This document shows, one piece after another, positions 8,402 through 16,882 of a stretch of 40,252 nt of DNA. The stretch comes from Deltaproteobacteria bacterium tcs-42 (GTDB taxonomy: Bacteria; Desulfobacterota; Desulfuromonadia; Desulfuromonadales; Geopsychrobacteraceae). Within the stretch, counting starts at the first letter, position 1. Every line of letters starts with the position of its first letter. Where the stretch lies: the NCBI GenBank assembly GCA_002049545.1, contig LLYT01000015.1, positions 1 to 40,252 on the forward strand, given 5' to 3'. Made by a program: the position numbers and the translations under genes. Below the pieces are notes generated by a model. The model saw only the letters and a program-made list of their open reading frames with translations, was not told the DNA's origin and ran no database searches.

Positions 8402-8794
8402 TCAATACTGCCGAAAATGGATCTCTCCCCGTTGAATTTTGAGATCCAGCCATTTTTTCAACCAGATTTTGACGAATTGTCTGGTCACTGGTGTCAGAAG
8501 ACAGAATCCAAACAGGTCGGTACAGAATCCTGGGGTTAAAAGGAGCAGCCCCCCGGCAAGAATCATTGCTCCATCCATGATCTCCTCGGCAGGAATCCGG
8601 CCCTGGTTCAGATCAGTTTGAATTCGATGCACCAAGTTGAATCCTTGACTTCTGGCCAGATAGGCACCAGCAATTCCAGTTAAAAAAATCATCCCGATTG
8701 TAGCTCCTGCACCAATCTGACGACCCGCTTCGATGAGTACATAAAGTTCAATTATTGGCACTAATGTGAAGAGAATCAAGAGTTTTGCAAACAT
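8402..8794 (-). CDS. fxsA: FxsA family membrane protein
   Basis: A 130-residue small membrane protein. It starts MFAKLLILFTLVPIIELYVLIEAGRQIGAGATIG, contains GIAGAYLARSQG and GGLLLLTPGFCTDLFGFCLLTP, all typical of FxsA (suppressor of F exclusion of phage T7 in E. coli). Three or four hydrophobic helices are followed by a basic cytoplasmic tail. FxsA overexpression in E. coli relieves F-plasmid exclusion of T7; its normal function is unclear. It is convergent with murJ and followed upstream by an AT-rich spacer that separates it from mazG on the same strand. Confidence 0.9.
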   Translation of the reverse strand: MFAKLLILFTLVPIIELYVLIEAGRQIGAGATIGMIFLTGIAGAYLARSQGFNLVHRIQTDLNQGRIPAEEIMDGAMILAGGLLLLTPGFCTDLFGFCLLTPVTRQFVKIWLKKWLDLKIQRGEIHFRQY

Positions 8795-9063
8795 CCGGAG
8801 AACCTTTCATAAGAAAATGTAAATATTGTATGGGCACTATATGGTATTTTGACTTAACGACAATAATTATTTACTAACTAGTTGATAATACTGATAAAAT
8901 AAATTGATTAAAAAATAGGCAAGCTGCTGTAGTTGTCTGGTTTTGCTGTGCTGTAGATGTTTTCCACAGCTTTATGCTCATCTTTTCCACGCTATTTGTG
9001 GATTGAATGTAAAAACTATTATTTTTCACGACCTTTGCAATTGATGACTACAAAAATACTCTT
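8795..9063. other. AT-rich spacer with DnaA-box-like 9-mers
   Basis: A 269-base spacer without a gene. The left part (about 8815-8915) is strongly AT-rich. TTTTCCACA at 8960-8968 matches the relaxed DnaA box TTWTNCACA; TTTTCCACG at 8983-8991 has one mismatch; TGTGGATTG at 8997-9005 is an inverted copy with two mismatches. No GATC clusters or dnaA, gyrB or gidA neighbours are present, so an origin is not claimed. It may be a DnaA titration or regulatory site, or chance. Confidence 0.35.
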
Positions 9064-9753
9064 TTAAATGTCAAAACCGGTCATCACTTGCAGGTTTTTT
9101 TTGCGCAATAAATCTTCTGCATCGATGCCCAGTGAAATGGCAAGTTGGGTGGTGCCAAAGAGTATATCTCCAAGGATGTTTTCAAATTGTTGTTGAGTTG
9201 TCCCTGGTTCCGCTATTACCCGGGACAGGTTGGAAAAATGAAGTTGCATATCAACCATCTGTGACGATTTGCTGGTTGGATCCATTTTTTTTGCAATTTT
9301 GGTGGCTTGTTTCAGACCCGGAAGGTTTTTGGGGATGCGCTCCATCAAGCTGTCCCCTTTTCCTTGCTCTGAACGTTCTTGTTGCTTGATTTCTTCCCAG
9401 CGCTGAGCATGTTCATGAACATCTGCATCTGCAAAAACATGAGGGTGTCTGCGAATCAATTTGCTGCCAATCGATTCTGCAACGTCGGCCAGCCCGAACT
9501 TGTTAAGCTCCTGGAAAATTTGCGCGATAAAGACGACTTGAAGTAATAAGTCTCCTAGTTCATCTCTAATATCGGCACTATTATCGCTATCGATAGCTTC
9601 CAGAAGTTCATAAGTTTCTTCAAGTACGTAGGGCTTTAATGTTTCCGGGGTTTGCTTCTGATCCCAGGGGCAACCACCGGGTGAGCGTAGTGTTGCCATA
9701 ATGTCAACCAATTTAAGGATTTCATCGGCTGTATCAGTGTTTGCTGCTGTCAA
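9064..9753 (-). CDS. mazG: Nucleoside triphosphate pyrophosphohydrolase MazG
   Basis: A 229-residue all-alpha NTP pyrophosphohydrolase that hydrolyses (d)NTPs to NMP plus pyrophosphate. The first MazG domain shows ATLRSPGGCPWDQKQTPETLKPYVLEETYELLEAI and the metal-binding DELGDLLLQVVF; RHPHVFAD and WEEIKQQER are also typical. The second domain is weaker (ENILGDILFGTTQLAISLGIDAEDLLRKKN; the acidic motif is degenerate, GDILFG for GDLLF). The start at 9753 is a TTG with a CAGGAG motif 6 bases upstream and gives the usual family N-terminus; another in-frame TTG at 9843 would add 30 non-conserved residues. It is divergent from the DUF177-fab operon. Confidence 0.93.
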   Translation of the reverse strand: MTAANTDTADEILKLVDIMATLRSPGGCPWDQKQTPETLKPYVLEETYELLEAIDSDNSADIRDELGDLLLQVVFIAQIFQELNKFGLADVAESIGSKLIRRHPHVFADADVHEHAQRWEEIKQQERSEQGKGDSLMERIPKNLPGLKQATKIAKKMDPTSKSSQMVDMQLHFSNLSRVIAEPGTTQQQFENILGDILFGTTQLAISLGIDAEDLLRKKNLQVMTGFDI

Positions 9754-9931
9754 GGTTATCTCCTGTGGGGATTGAATTTTAATCTGTTCTGGGTCGGTAA
9801 AATGCCAACTCACAGTCACTTCACTTTTGCCATTAATTAACAATGTGGAGATATATAAAAAAACCTTGCAAAACGTGGGTGGATGGGCTAGAAAATGCCC
9901 ATTCTGAACACTGGGAGGCCATCCTTTTGGC

Positions 9932-9959
9932 TTGACATGGTTTTGTCGCTCTCTATACT
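9932..9959 (+). promoter_or_regulatory. Sigma-70 promoter of the DUF177-rpmF-plsX-fab operon
   Basis: TTGACA at 9932-9937, a 16-base spacer and TATACT at 9954-9959. It is near consensus and ends only about 25 bases before the DUF177 start, giving a very short leader. No other good promoter was noticed before plsX, so it probably drives the whole fatty-acid cluster. Confidence 0.75.
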
Positions 9960-9983
9960 GTATTATTTGCCTTGGTGGTGATA

Positions 9984-10526
9984 GTGCGTCTTGAGTTAGA
10001 AGATATCAAAGGAGGGGAGTTGGAGCAAGAGTACTCCTGCTCTTTGTCCGATTTTTCCGACCTTATTGATATTGCTGATGATGGTGGTCCAAAATTCAGT
10101 GAACCGCTGCAATTCCAGTTACGCTTTCAGCGGACGGGTCAGTTTGTAGAAGTTGATGGACACCTTGATGCCGAAGTCGAACTGAAGTGTGGTCGCTGCT
10201 TGCTCGATTTTAAGCAGTCCCTTGCTGAATCATTTGCACTCACATTTGTACCGCAACGCAAGGACCACGAAACTGAAGAAGAGGTTGAGCTGAAAACGGG
10301 TGAGCTTGGTCTGATCCCTTACGAGAATGATATATTGGAACTGCAGGAGCCGTTGCAGGAACAGCTGCTTATGGCTGTGCCGATCAGTCCGGTTTGCAAA
10401 AAATCGTGTCGGGGCCTTTGTCCAGAGTGTGGCATAGACCTCAATGCAGTCAAATGCGATTGCACCCGAAAACCTTTTAATAATAAATTTAACGTTCTGG
10501 CTAGTATTGATGTTAAAAAGTCCTGA
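9984..10526 (+). CDS. DUF177 (YceD family) protein
   Basis: A 180-residue protein of the DUF177/YceD family, which almost always precedes rpmF. In plants and bacteria the family has been linked to 23S rRNA accumulation. The N-terminal half is beta-rich; LKCGRCLLDFKQ near the middle and CKKSCRGLCPECGIDLNAVKCDC near the end supply the Cys pairs typical of the family, likely a metal site. Several in-frame TTG/GTG codons precede it (from 9972); GTG 9984 is preferred because it yields MRLELEDIKGGELEQEYS, the usual start, with a GGTGGTG motif upstream. It is followed by rpmF. Confidence 0.88.
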   Translation: MRLELEDIKGGELEQEYSCSLSDFSDLIDIADDGGPKFSEPLQFQLRFQRTGQFVEVDGHLDAEVELKCGRCLLDFKQSLAESFALTFVPQRKDHETEEEVELKTGELGLIPYENDILELQEPLQEQLLMAVPISPVCKKSCRGLCPECGIDLNAVKCDCTRKPFNNKFNVLASIDVKKS

Positions 10527-10605
10527 TTATTTTTAATCGGGCAATAGTCCAATAAACTGCTTTATTGTGAAAAAAATTATTTGTTTGATAGCAAGGAGAA
10601 AGTAA

Positions 10606-10788
10606 ATGGCGGTACCAAAGAAGAAAACTTCTAAATCGAGAAAAAATATGCGTCGTTCTCATGATGCGATTACTGCACCTGGCATTTCTGCGTGCCCGCA
10701 ATGTCAAGAACCTAAATTGCCACATCGCGTGTGCCCACATTGCGGAACCTATAAAGGTAAAGAAATTATCAGTAGCGACGAAGTCTGA
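10606..10788 (+). CDS. rpmF: 50S ribosomal protein L32, zinc-binding form
   Basis: A 60-residue basic protein starting [21 protein letters not shown]. Two CxxC pairs (CPQC and CPHC) in the C-terminal half make the zinc-ribbon (C+) form of L32. A strong AAGGAG lies before the ATG. It sits between DUF177 and plsX, an arrangement conserved in many bacteria that links ribosome and membrane-lipid synthesis. Confidence 0.97.
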   Translation: MAVPKKKTSKSRKNMRRSHDAITAPGISACPQCQEPKLPHRVCPHCGTYKGKEIISSDEV

Positions 10789-10806
10789 TCCGGGCCAACA
10801 TCGATC

Positions 10807-11793
10807 ATGTCTGTGAAAATTGCTATTGATGCTATGGGGGGGGATAACTCTCCCGCTGTTGAGGTTGCTGGAGCTGTTGCTGCCTGCCGTGAGTGGGGTT
10901 GCAAGGTTGTGCTTGTTGGTGATACCGCACGGATTCAGGCAGAAATTGAACAGCATCAGACCCATGGTTTGAGCCTTGAGATTCATCACGCCAGCGAAAT
11001 TGTTGGTATGCATGACGCACCGTCAGATGCGCTGCGCAAGAAAAAAGACTCGTCGATTCGCGTCGCTTTTGATCTGGTGCAACAGGGGGAGGCTTCTGCC
11101 GTTGTCAGTGCCGGTAACTCCGGGGCCATTATGGCTTGCGGCATGTATGTCTACGGACGAGTCAAAGGAATTGAACGGCCTGCTATCGGCACATTTTTGC
11201 CCAACCTTAATGATCAGACAATGGTCCTTGATATGGGAGCGAATGTCGATTGCAAGGCATCTCATCTGTTTCAATTTGCCACAATGGGCAGCCTCTATGT
11301 CGAGCTTTTGCTCGGTAAATCCCAGCCACGGGTGGGCTTGCTCTCTAACGGAGAGGAAGAGAAGAAGGGCAATGATTTAACCCGGGAAACCCACCAACTG
11401 TTGAAAAACTCACAATTGAATTATATTGGATATGTCGAGGGCGGTGACGTTTATAATGGTTCGGTCGATGTTGTTGTCTGCGATGGTTTTGTCGGCAATG
11501 TCCTGCTGAAGGTTTCAGAGGGGCTGGCTGTTGCGATCAGTACGATGCTGAAACAAGAGATTGAGGGACGTTTCTGGGCTAAGCTCGGTTATTTATTCAG
11601 TCGCCCGGCATACTCAGCTTTTAAGAAGAGAACCAATCCTGCCGAATACGGCGGGGCTCCATTACTGGGTATTGGCGGTGTCGGGATTGTCTGCCACGGT
11701 CGCTCTGACCCGATGGCTGTCAGTATCGCGATTCGACAAGCAGGTGAATATGCGAAGATTCGTTTTGAAGAAAAACTGGCAACTTTGCTCTGA
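10807..11793 (+). CDS. plsX: Phosphate acyltransferase PlsX
   Basis: A 328-residue enzyme that makes acyl-phosphate from acyl-ACP for PlsY, the first step of phospholipid synthesis. The start [20 protein letters not shown], the [10 protein letters not shown] segment, the [12 protein letters not shown] motif and [16 protein letters not shown] are diagnostic. Length fits the family. It begins 18 bases after rpmF with no obvious Shine-Dalgarno, so translation may depend on coupling. It is followed by fabH with a 47-base gap. Confidence 0.97.
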   Translation: MSVKIAIDAMGGDNSPAVEVAGAVAACREWGCKVVLVGDTARIQAEIEQHQTHGLSLEIHHASEIVGMHDAPSDALRKKKDSSIRVAFDLVQQGEASAVVSAGNSGAIMACGMYVYGRVKGIERPAIGTFLPNLNDQTMVLDMGANVDCKASHLFQFATMGSLYVELLLGKSQPRVGLLSNGEEEKKGNDLTRETHQLLKNSQLNYIGYVEGGDVYNGSVDVVVCDGFVGNVLLKVSEGLAVAISTMLKQEIEGRFWAKLGYLFSRPAYSAFKKRTNPAEYGGAPLLGIGGVGIVCHGRSDPMAVSIAIRQAGEYAKIRFEEKLATLL

Positions 11794-11840
11794 AAGTTGA
11801 GTTTGCTCGAAAATTTTCCGCTAAAGGAGTCACCATAAAT

Positions 11841-12818
11841 ATGAAAGCTCGAATTGTCGGCACAGGCTCTTATCTGCCCGAACAAACAAGGACAAACTAC
11901 GATCTTGAAAAAATGGTTGATACCAGCCATGACTGGATTGTTGCCAGGACCGGGATTGAGGAGCGTCGTATAGCTGATGCGACTGAATGTACCTCCGATA
12001 TGGCAACCATTGCGGCACAACGTGCAATGGATATGGCCGGTGTGACTGCCGATGAGATTGACATGATCGTTTTGGGAACCATCACCGGCGATTATCCCTG
12101 GCCCGCGACTGCCTGCATTGTCCAGGCTAACCTGGGTGCAAAGAACGCTTTTGCCTACGATGTTTCAGCAGCGTGTAGTGGCTTCCTTTATGCTTTATCG
12201 AGTGCCAATGATTTTATTGTCGCTGGTCGTGGTAAGCGGGTGCTGGTGATTGGTGCCGAAACATTGAGTCGCGCTGTCGACTGGACCGACCGCAACACCT
12301 GCGTCCTTTTTGGCGACGGTGCCGGGGCAATATTGTTGGAAGCACAGGAGAGCGATTCAGGAGTGTTGTCCTGTCATCTTCATTCAGATGGTAATTTCCT
12401 TGAACTTCTTTATCAGCCGGGATTTGGTGCAAAACATCCGGTGTCTGTCGAAGGGATAGGAGCGCGGCTGTCATATCTGAAGATGCAGGGGAATGAAGTT
12501 TTTAAAGTTGCAGTTCGATCATTGACTGAAGTCTCAAAAGAGGCATTGGCAGCAAACGGCTATACCAGTGCTGATGTCGGACAGTTTATCCCCCATCAGG
12601 CCAATTTACGGATTCTGGAAGCAACGACGAAGCGTCTTGGTTTGACCGAGGAACAGAGTTTCATCAATGTGCACAAGTATGGCAATACCTCAGGGGCTAC
12701 AATTCCGATAGCGATTGATGAAGCATACCAACAGGGGCTGTTGAAAGAGGGAGATCTCATCCTTTCAGCTGCTTTTGGTGGTGGTTTTACCTGGGGCTCA
12801 GCCTTAATCCGCTGGTAG
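11841..12818 (+). CDS. fabH: 3-oxoacyl-ACP synthase III (KAS III)
   Basis: A 325-residue enzyme that condenses acetyl-CoA with malonyl-ACP to begin fatty-acid synthesis. The catalytic Cys is C112 in DVSAACSGF, the His lies in FIPHQANLRI and the Asn in GNTSGATIPIA, completing the C-H-N triad. WIVARTGIEERR near residue 32 binds CoA. A TAAAGGAG motif precedes the ATG at good spacing. A 200-base spacer containing a repeat element separates it from fabD, which is unusual inside this operon. Confidence 0.97.
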   Translation: MKARIVGTGSYLPEQTRTNYDLEKMVDTSHDWIVARTGIEERRIADATECTSDMATIAAQRAMDMAGVTADEIDMIVLGTITGDYPWPATACIVQANLGAKNAFAYDVSAACSGFLYALSSANDFIVAGRGKRVLVIGAETLSRAVDWTDRNTCVLFGDGAGAILLEAQESDSGVLSCHLHSDGNFLELLYQPGFGAKHPVSVEGIGARLSYLKMQGNEVFKVAVRSLTEVSKEALAANGYTSADVGQFIPHQANLRILEATTKRLGLTEEQSFINVHKYGNTSGATIPIAIDEAYQQGLLKEGDLILSAAFGGGFTWGSALIRW

Positions 12819-12837
12819 ATTGATCGACAGTGTTCTA

Positions 12838-12993
12838 TGATGCACGCGCAAAAAAGCATAGGATGGCTATGCAGAAATTTCGTCCTGCAAGGCCTGGTGG
12901 TTTTTCAGGGGCGATGCCGGCAACCTGTAGGTCGAGGTCCTGAAAAAAACAGCGTAACACCGTAGGGCAGATTTTTTACGACGCCATCTTCTA
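12838..12993 (+). repeat. Dispersed intergenic repeat, copy 2 (longest)
   Basis: About 156 bases filling most of the fabH-fabD spacer. The left arm (about 12861-12887) and the reverse complement of the right arm (about 12962-12988) are imperfect inverted repeats beginning GATGGC. A further internal inverted repeat pairs GTTTTTCAGG near 12899-12908 with CCTGAAAAAAAC near 12940. The outer bases (TGATGCAC) recur in copy 3, and GTCCTG occurs twice, at 12882-12887 and 12937-12942. It has no coding capacity and the transcript would fold strongly. Confidence 0.7.
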
Positions 12994-13019
12994 TGGATCA
13001 CACTTAGGGAATCAAAACA

Positions 13020-13940
13020 ATGGATGCATTTGTCTTTCCAGGGCAGGGCTCACAATATCCGGGGATGGGAAAAGATCTTGCGGAGAATTTCAATGTCGCC
13101 AAACTGGTATTTGAAGAAGCCAATGATGCTCTTGGTTTTGATATTGCGGCACTTTGTTTTTCTGGATCAGAAGACGATCTGAAACTGACGGCCAATACAC
13201 AGCCGGCAATCCTGACAGCGAGTGTTGCTGCGCTACGTGTTCTTCAGGAAGAAACCGATTTAAACCCTGCTTTTACAGCAGGTCATTCTCTTGGCGAGTA
13301 TTCTGCTCTGGTTGCCTCTGGTGCGCTTGATTTTTCTGCTGCTGTAAAAACGGTGCGGCAACGTGGCACTTATATGCAGGAGGCTGTTCCGGTCGGCGTT
13401 GGTGCTATGGCGGCAATTATGGGAATTGAGGCGGCGGCTCTTTTACAGCTCTGTCAGGATGCGGCAGCAGGGGAAGTTGTCGCTCCGGCTAATTATAACA
13501 GCCCCGGACAGATTGTGCTTGCTGGGCATACGACTGCCGTAGAGCGAGCCATTGTTCTGGCAAAGGAGCAGGGGGCGAAACGTGCACTGCTTTTACCTGT
13601 CAGTGCTCCATTCCATTCATCTTTGATGGCTCCGGCGGCCCAACGCTTGCAAACCGATCTTGATTTGATCAATGTCGCAGCGTTGCGTTGCCCGGTCGTC
13701 AGCAATGTAGAAGCGACTCCCTGTCAGGATGAAACCCGCATCAAAGCACTTTTGGTTGAGCAGGTTTGTGCGCCGGTTCGCTGGGAGGAATCGATTTTAA
13801 AAATGAAGGAATTGGGAGTGACCAGGTACGTGGAGATCGGCCCCGGTCGGGTTCTCTCAGGTTTGATCAAGCGGATAGATCGATCGGCAAAACAACAAAA
13901 TGTTGGCGATGTTGCCAGTTTGAAAAAACTTCAGGGGTAA
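13020..13940 (+). CDS. fabD: Malonyl-CoA:ACP transacylase
   Basis: A 306-residue enzyme that loads malonate on ACP for chain elongation. VFPGQGSQYPGMGKDL is the conserved start; the nucleophile is S90 in AGHSLGEYSAL; R117-like QRGTYMQEAVPVG and the His in PVSAPFHSSLM complete the site. The start ATG 13020 has no strong Shine-Dalgarno. It lies downstream of the repeat at 12838-12993 and upstream of fabG by 42 bases. Confidence 0.97.
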   Translation: MDAFVFPGQGSQYPGMGKDLAENFNVAKLVFEEANDALGFDIAALCFSGSEDDLKLTANTQPAILTASVAALRVLQEETDLNPAFTAGHSLGEYSALVASGALDFSAAVKTVRQRGTYMQEAVPVGVGAMAAIMGIEAAALLQLCQDAAAGEVVAPANYNSPGQIVLAGHTTAVERAIVLAKEQGAKRALLLPVSAPFHSSLMAPAAQRLQTDLDLINVAALRCPVVSNVEATPCQDETRIKALLVEQVCAPVRWEESILKMKELGVTRYVEIGPGRVLSGLIKRIDRSAKQQNVGDVASLKKLQG

Positions 13941-13982
13941 TATGATATATTATCCTTTCATCAGAGTTTAAGAGGAGTTCGT

Positions 13983-14720
13983 ATGGTACAGGATCGAGTT
14001 GCATTAGTCACAGGAGCTTCACGCGGGATCGGTCGTAGCATCTCTTTAGCACTGGCCGCTCAAGGTGCTAAAATTGTCGCCGTTGATGTCGATCTTCAAG
14101 CGACTGAGGAGTTCGTCGCTGAGCTCAAAGCTGCAGGTGCAGAGGCGGTTGCAGTACAGGGAAATGTCACCGTAGCAGCTGATGTTGATCAGATGGTCAA
14201 GGTTGCCAAAGAAACCTTTGATCGAATCGACATTCTGGTTAATAATGCAGGGATCACCCGCGATGCATTGCTTCTCAGGATGAAAGATGCAGATTGGGAT
14301 GCGGTTCTGGATGTCAATTTGAAAGGTGCTTTTTTGTGTACCCGTGCTGTATCCAAATTAATGACCAAGCAACGCAGTGGACGGATTATCAATATTGCTT
14401 CTGTTGTCGGACAGATGGGGAATGCAGGACAGGCGAATTATTGTGCCAGTAAAGCGGGACTGATGGGGTTGACACGTTCCAATGCGCGTGAATTAGCAAA
14501 ACGCAACATTACCGTAAATGCGGTTGCTCCGGGTTTTATTGCCACGGCCATGACCGATGCGCTTCCCGAAGATAAGCGTCAGGAGTTGTCAGACCAGATT
14601 CCCTTGGCCAGGCTCGGTTCTGCAGATGACATTGCAAATACAGTTCTTTTCCTTGCGTCCGATCAGAACGGTTATATAACCGGACAGGTTGTCGGTGTAA
14701 ATGGTGGAATGTACATGTAA
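13983..14720 (+). CDS. fabG: 3-oxoacyl-ACP reductase
   Basis: A 245-residue short-chain dehydrogenase that reduces beta-ketoacyl-ACP with NADPH. The nucleotide motif is GASRGIGRS (residues about 11-19), NNAG occurs near 88, and the catalytic Ser-Tyr-Lys lies in NIASVVGQ and YCASKAG. PGFIATAMT and the C-terminal GQVVGVNGGMYM match FabG. GAGGAG precedes the ATG. It is followed by acpP after 49 bases. Confidence 0.97.
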   Translation: MVQDRVALVTGASRGIGRSISLALAAQGAKIVAVDVDLQATEEFVAELKAAGAEAVAVQGNVTVAADVDQMVKVAKETFDRIDILVNNAGITRDALLLRMKDADWDAVLDVNLKGAFLCTRAVSKLMTKQRSGRIINIASVVGQMGNAGQANYCASKAGLMGLTRSNARELAKRNITVNAVAPGFIATAMTDALPEDKRQELSDQIPLARLGSADDIANTVLFLASDQNGYITGQVVGVNGGMYM

Positions 14721-14769
14721 ATAAACGGGCTATTTTATGGCCAACATAACTTGAAGAGGAGAAAAGTAG

Positions 14770-15003
14770 ATGGCTTCTATTGATGAAAGAGTAAAACAGA
14801 TTGTTGCTGAGCAGCTGGGTGTTGATGAAGACCAAGTCACCGATAGTGCAGCATTTATGGATGATTTGGGTGCTGATTCTCTGGATACAGTTGAGCTGGT
14901 TATGGCACTGGAAGAAGAGTTTGACGTCGAAATTTCTGACGAAGATGCAGAGAAGATTCAAACTGTTAAAAATGCTGTTGATTATATCCAGAAAGCTTCC
15001 TGA
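14770..15003 (+). CDS. acpP: Acyl carrier protein
   Basis: A 77-residue acidic four-helix carrier protein. The phosphopantetheine attachment site is S37 in [20 protein letters not shown] strong GAGGAG precedes the start, as expected for a very abundant protein. It carries all acyl intermediates in the fab pathway. A long hairpin follows immediately (15011-15043), which may protect or set the amount of acpP mRNA relative to fabF. Confidence 0.98.
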   Translation: MASIDERVKQIVAEQLGVDEDQVTDSAAFMDDLGADSLDTVELVMALEEEFDVEISDEDAEKIQTVKNAVDYIQKAS

Positions 15004-15010
15004 TTAAAGG

Positions 15011-15043
15011 CGGTGGTGTCAGATCAAGTATCTGACACCACCG
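15011..15043 (+). terminator. Strong hairpin between acpP and fabF
   Basis: A perfect 14-bp stem (15011-15024 with 15030-15043) and a 5-base loop, followed by TTCTATTT rather than a clean T run. It can be a partial terminator or an mRNA-stabilising 3' end that raises acpP over fabF. Confidence 0.7.
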
Positions 15044-15118
15044 TTCTATTTCCTGCCGTTTAACTGTATTAACCGAAAAGTAAACGATCGTCACACACAA
15101 TAGTTGAGAGATTGCTTT

Positions 15119-16351
15119 ATGCGTAGAGTTGTAGTCACTGGTCTTGGTGTTGTCTCCCCCCTGGGAACCGGAGTAGAAAAAAACTGGTCGGCATTGACCA
15201 GCGGTCAGTGCGGGATTGATACGATTACCCGTTTTGATGCTTCTGATCTTCCGACACAGATCGCCGGCGAAGTCAAAGATTTTAATGCGACAGATTATAT
15301 TGATAAAAAAGAGATTAAAAAGATGGATCTCTTCATTCAATATGGACTGGCAGCGGCACAAATGGCTTTAGATGATTCCGGACTTGAGATTAACGATGAC
15401 AATGCTGAGCGTGTCGGAGTGTTGGTTGGTTCTGGTCTGGGAGGGTTGCCTGCGATTGAGAAATATCACCAGGTCATGCTCGAGCGAGGCCTCAAGAAGG
15501 TATCTCCCTTCTTTATTCCGATGCTGATAATTAATCTGGCTCCTGGCCATATATCAATTAAATTTGGTGCCAAAGGTCCCAACTTGTCTTCAGTCTCTGC
15601 TTGTGCAACGGGGACCCATTCGATCGGCGACGCTTATCATATGATCGCTCGTGGTGACGCCGACGCTATGTTTGCAGGGGGTACAGAATCGACAATTACT
15701 CCTCTCGGAATTGGTGGTTTCAACGTCATGAAGGCTCTCTCGACCCGTAATGACGACCCCAGGGCTTCGAGTCGCCCTTTTGACAAAAATCGTGATGGTT
15801 TTGTCATGAGTGAGGGTGCCGGTATTCTGATGATTGAAGAATATGAGAGTGCTAAAAAGCGCGGTGCTGATATCTATTGTGAAGTTGTAGGATATGGTCT
15901 CAGTAGTGATGCCTACCACTTAACACAACCGGCTGCAGGTGGGGAAGGTGCTGCCCGATGTATGAAGATGGCACTGTCGGGCGCCGGATTAAATCCTGAG
16001 CAAGTGGATTATATCAATGCTCATGGGACCTCCACCTATTTTAATGACCTTTACGAAACCATGGCAATTAAAACTGTTTTTGGTGAGCATGCACGAAAAG
16101 TCATGGTCAGCTCAACCAAGGGGATGACTGGACATGGGTTGGGAGCTGCCGGTGGAATGGAAGCGGCATTTTCTGCCCTGGCTCTGCAGCACGGAATTGT
16201 TCCACCTACGATCAACAACGAGGAGCCCGATCCGGAATGTGATCTTGATTATGTTCCGAATCAAGCTCGTCAAGTTGACTGTCAGGTCGCCATTTCAAAT
16301 TCATTTGGTTTCGGTGGAACAAATGCAACCCTTGCGTTTCGCAAGATCTGA
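15119..16351 (+). CDS. fabF: 3-oxoacyl-ACP synthase II (KAS II)
   Basis: A 410-residue condensing enzyme for chain elongation. The catalytic Cys is C162 in [14 protein letters not shown]; the two His lie in [12 protein letters not shown] and [24 protein letters not shown] closes the active site near the C-terminus. The start at 15119 gives [16 protein letters not shown], the standard beginning; an in-frame TTG at 15104 would add five residues. Only a weak GAGAG is seen upstream. It is separated from acpP by a strong hairpin and is 8 bases from rpiB. Confidence 0.97.
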   Translation: MRRVVVTGLGVVSPLGTGVEKNWSALTSGQCGIDTITRFDASDLPTQIAGEVKDFNATDYIDKKEIKKMDLFIQYGLAAAQMALDDSGLEINDDNAERVGVLVGSGLGGLPAIEKYHQVMLERGLKKVSPFFIPMLIINLAPGHISIKFGAKGPNLSSVSACATGTHSIGDAYHMIARGDADAMFAGGTESTITPLGIGGFNVMKALSTRNDDPRASSRPFDKNRDGFVMSEGAGILMIEEYESAKKRGADIYCEVVGYGLSSDAYHLTQPAAGGEGAARCMKMALSGAGLNPEQVDYINAHGTSTYFNDLYETMAIKTVFGEHARKVMVSSTKGMTGHGLGAAGGMEAAFSALALQHGIVPPTINNEEPDPECDLDYVPNQARQVDCQVAISNSFGFGGTNATLAFRKI

Positions 16352-16359
16352 GGTATGAC

Positions 16360-16809
16360 ATGTTAGCTGTTGGTAGTGATCATGGTGGTTATGAGCTGAA
16401 AATTGCTGTCCTTGAAATGTTGAAAGAGAGGGGCGTTGACTGTGCAGATTTTGGTACCGACGGCACTGATTCAGTCGATTATCCCGATTTTGCTGCAAAG
16501 GTTGCTGGTGCTGTTTCCTCGGGTGAAGCTGAATTGGGAATATTGATTTGTGGCACCGGGATCGGGATGTCGATATCGGCCAATAAATTTACCAGAGTTC
16601 GGGCTGCGTTGGTGCATGACGATTTTACCGCACAGATGGCTCGGGAGCACAATAATGCCAATATTCTCGTGATGGGGGGGCGGGTGTTATCGATCAAACA
16701 GGGGAAAAGACTGGTTGAAATCTGGCTTGATAGTGATTATGAAGGTGGTCGACACCAGAACAGAGTGGACAAAATTTCTGCTATTGAACAGCAGGTGATT
16801 GAGCATTAA
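16360..16809 (+). CDS. rpiB: Ribose 5-phosphate isomerase B
   Basis: A 149-residue sugar-phosphate isomerase interconverting ribose 5-phosphate and ribulose 5-phosphate. VGSDHGGYELK at the N-terminus and LICGTGIGMSISANKFTRVRAA (with the active-site Cys) are diagnostic, as is REHNNANILVMGGR. It starts 8 bases after fabF, with GAGGTATGAC before the ATG, and is likely the last gene of the fab transcript since a good terminator follows. Ribulose 5-phosphate is also a substrate of RibBA, encoded nearby. Confidence 0.96.
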   Translation: MLAVGSDHGGYELKIAVLEMLKERGVDCADFGTDGTDSVDYPDFAAKVAGAVSSGEAELGILICGTGIGMSISANKFTRVRAALVHDDFTAQMAREHNNANILVMGGRVLSIKQGKRLVEIWLDSDYEGGRHQNRVDKISAIEQQVIEH

Positions 16810-16817
16810 AATAATAC

Positions 16818-16842
16818 GGGGCTGCTGAATAGCCCCTTTTTT
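16818..16842 (+). terminator. Rho-independent terminator after rpiB
   Basis: A GGGGCT/AGCCCC stem (16818-16823 with 16831-16836), a 7-base loop and six T. It ends the fab operon before glyA. Confidence 0.9.
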
Positions 16843-16882
16843 ATTATTCAATTAAGGACCTGACGGGAGGATGTCACGAGTT

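Noticed and set aside
8795-9063. Chromosomal replication origin
   Set aside because: Only one DnaA-like box is exact, and no dnaA, dnaN, gidA, rpmH or parAB genes are near. Kept only as a low-confidence regulatory region.
10513-11013. A 166-codon open frame antisense to rpmF and plsX
   Set aside because: It overlaps two clear genes and its translation is rich in Cys, His, Asn and Phe as expected from an antisense shadow.
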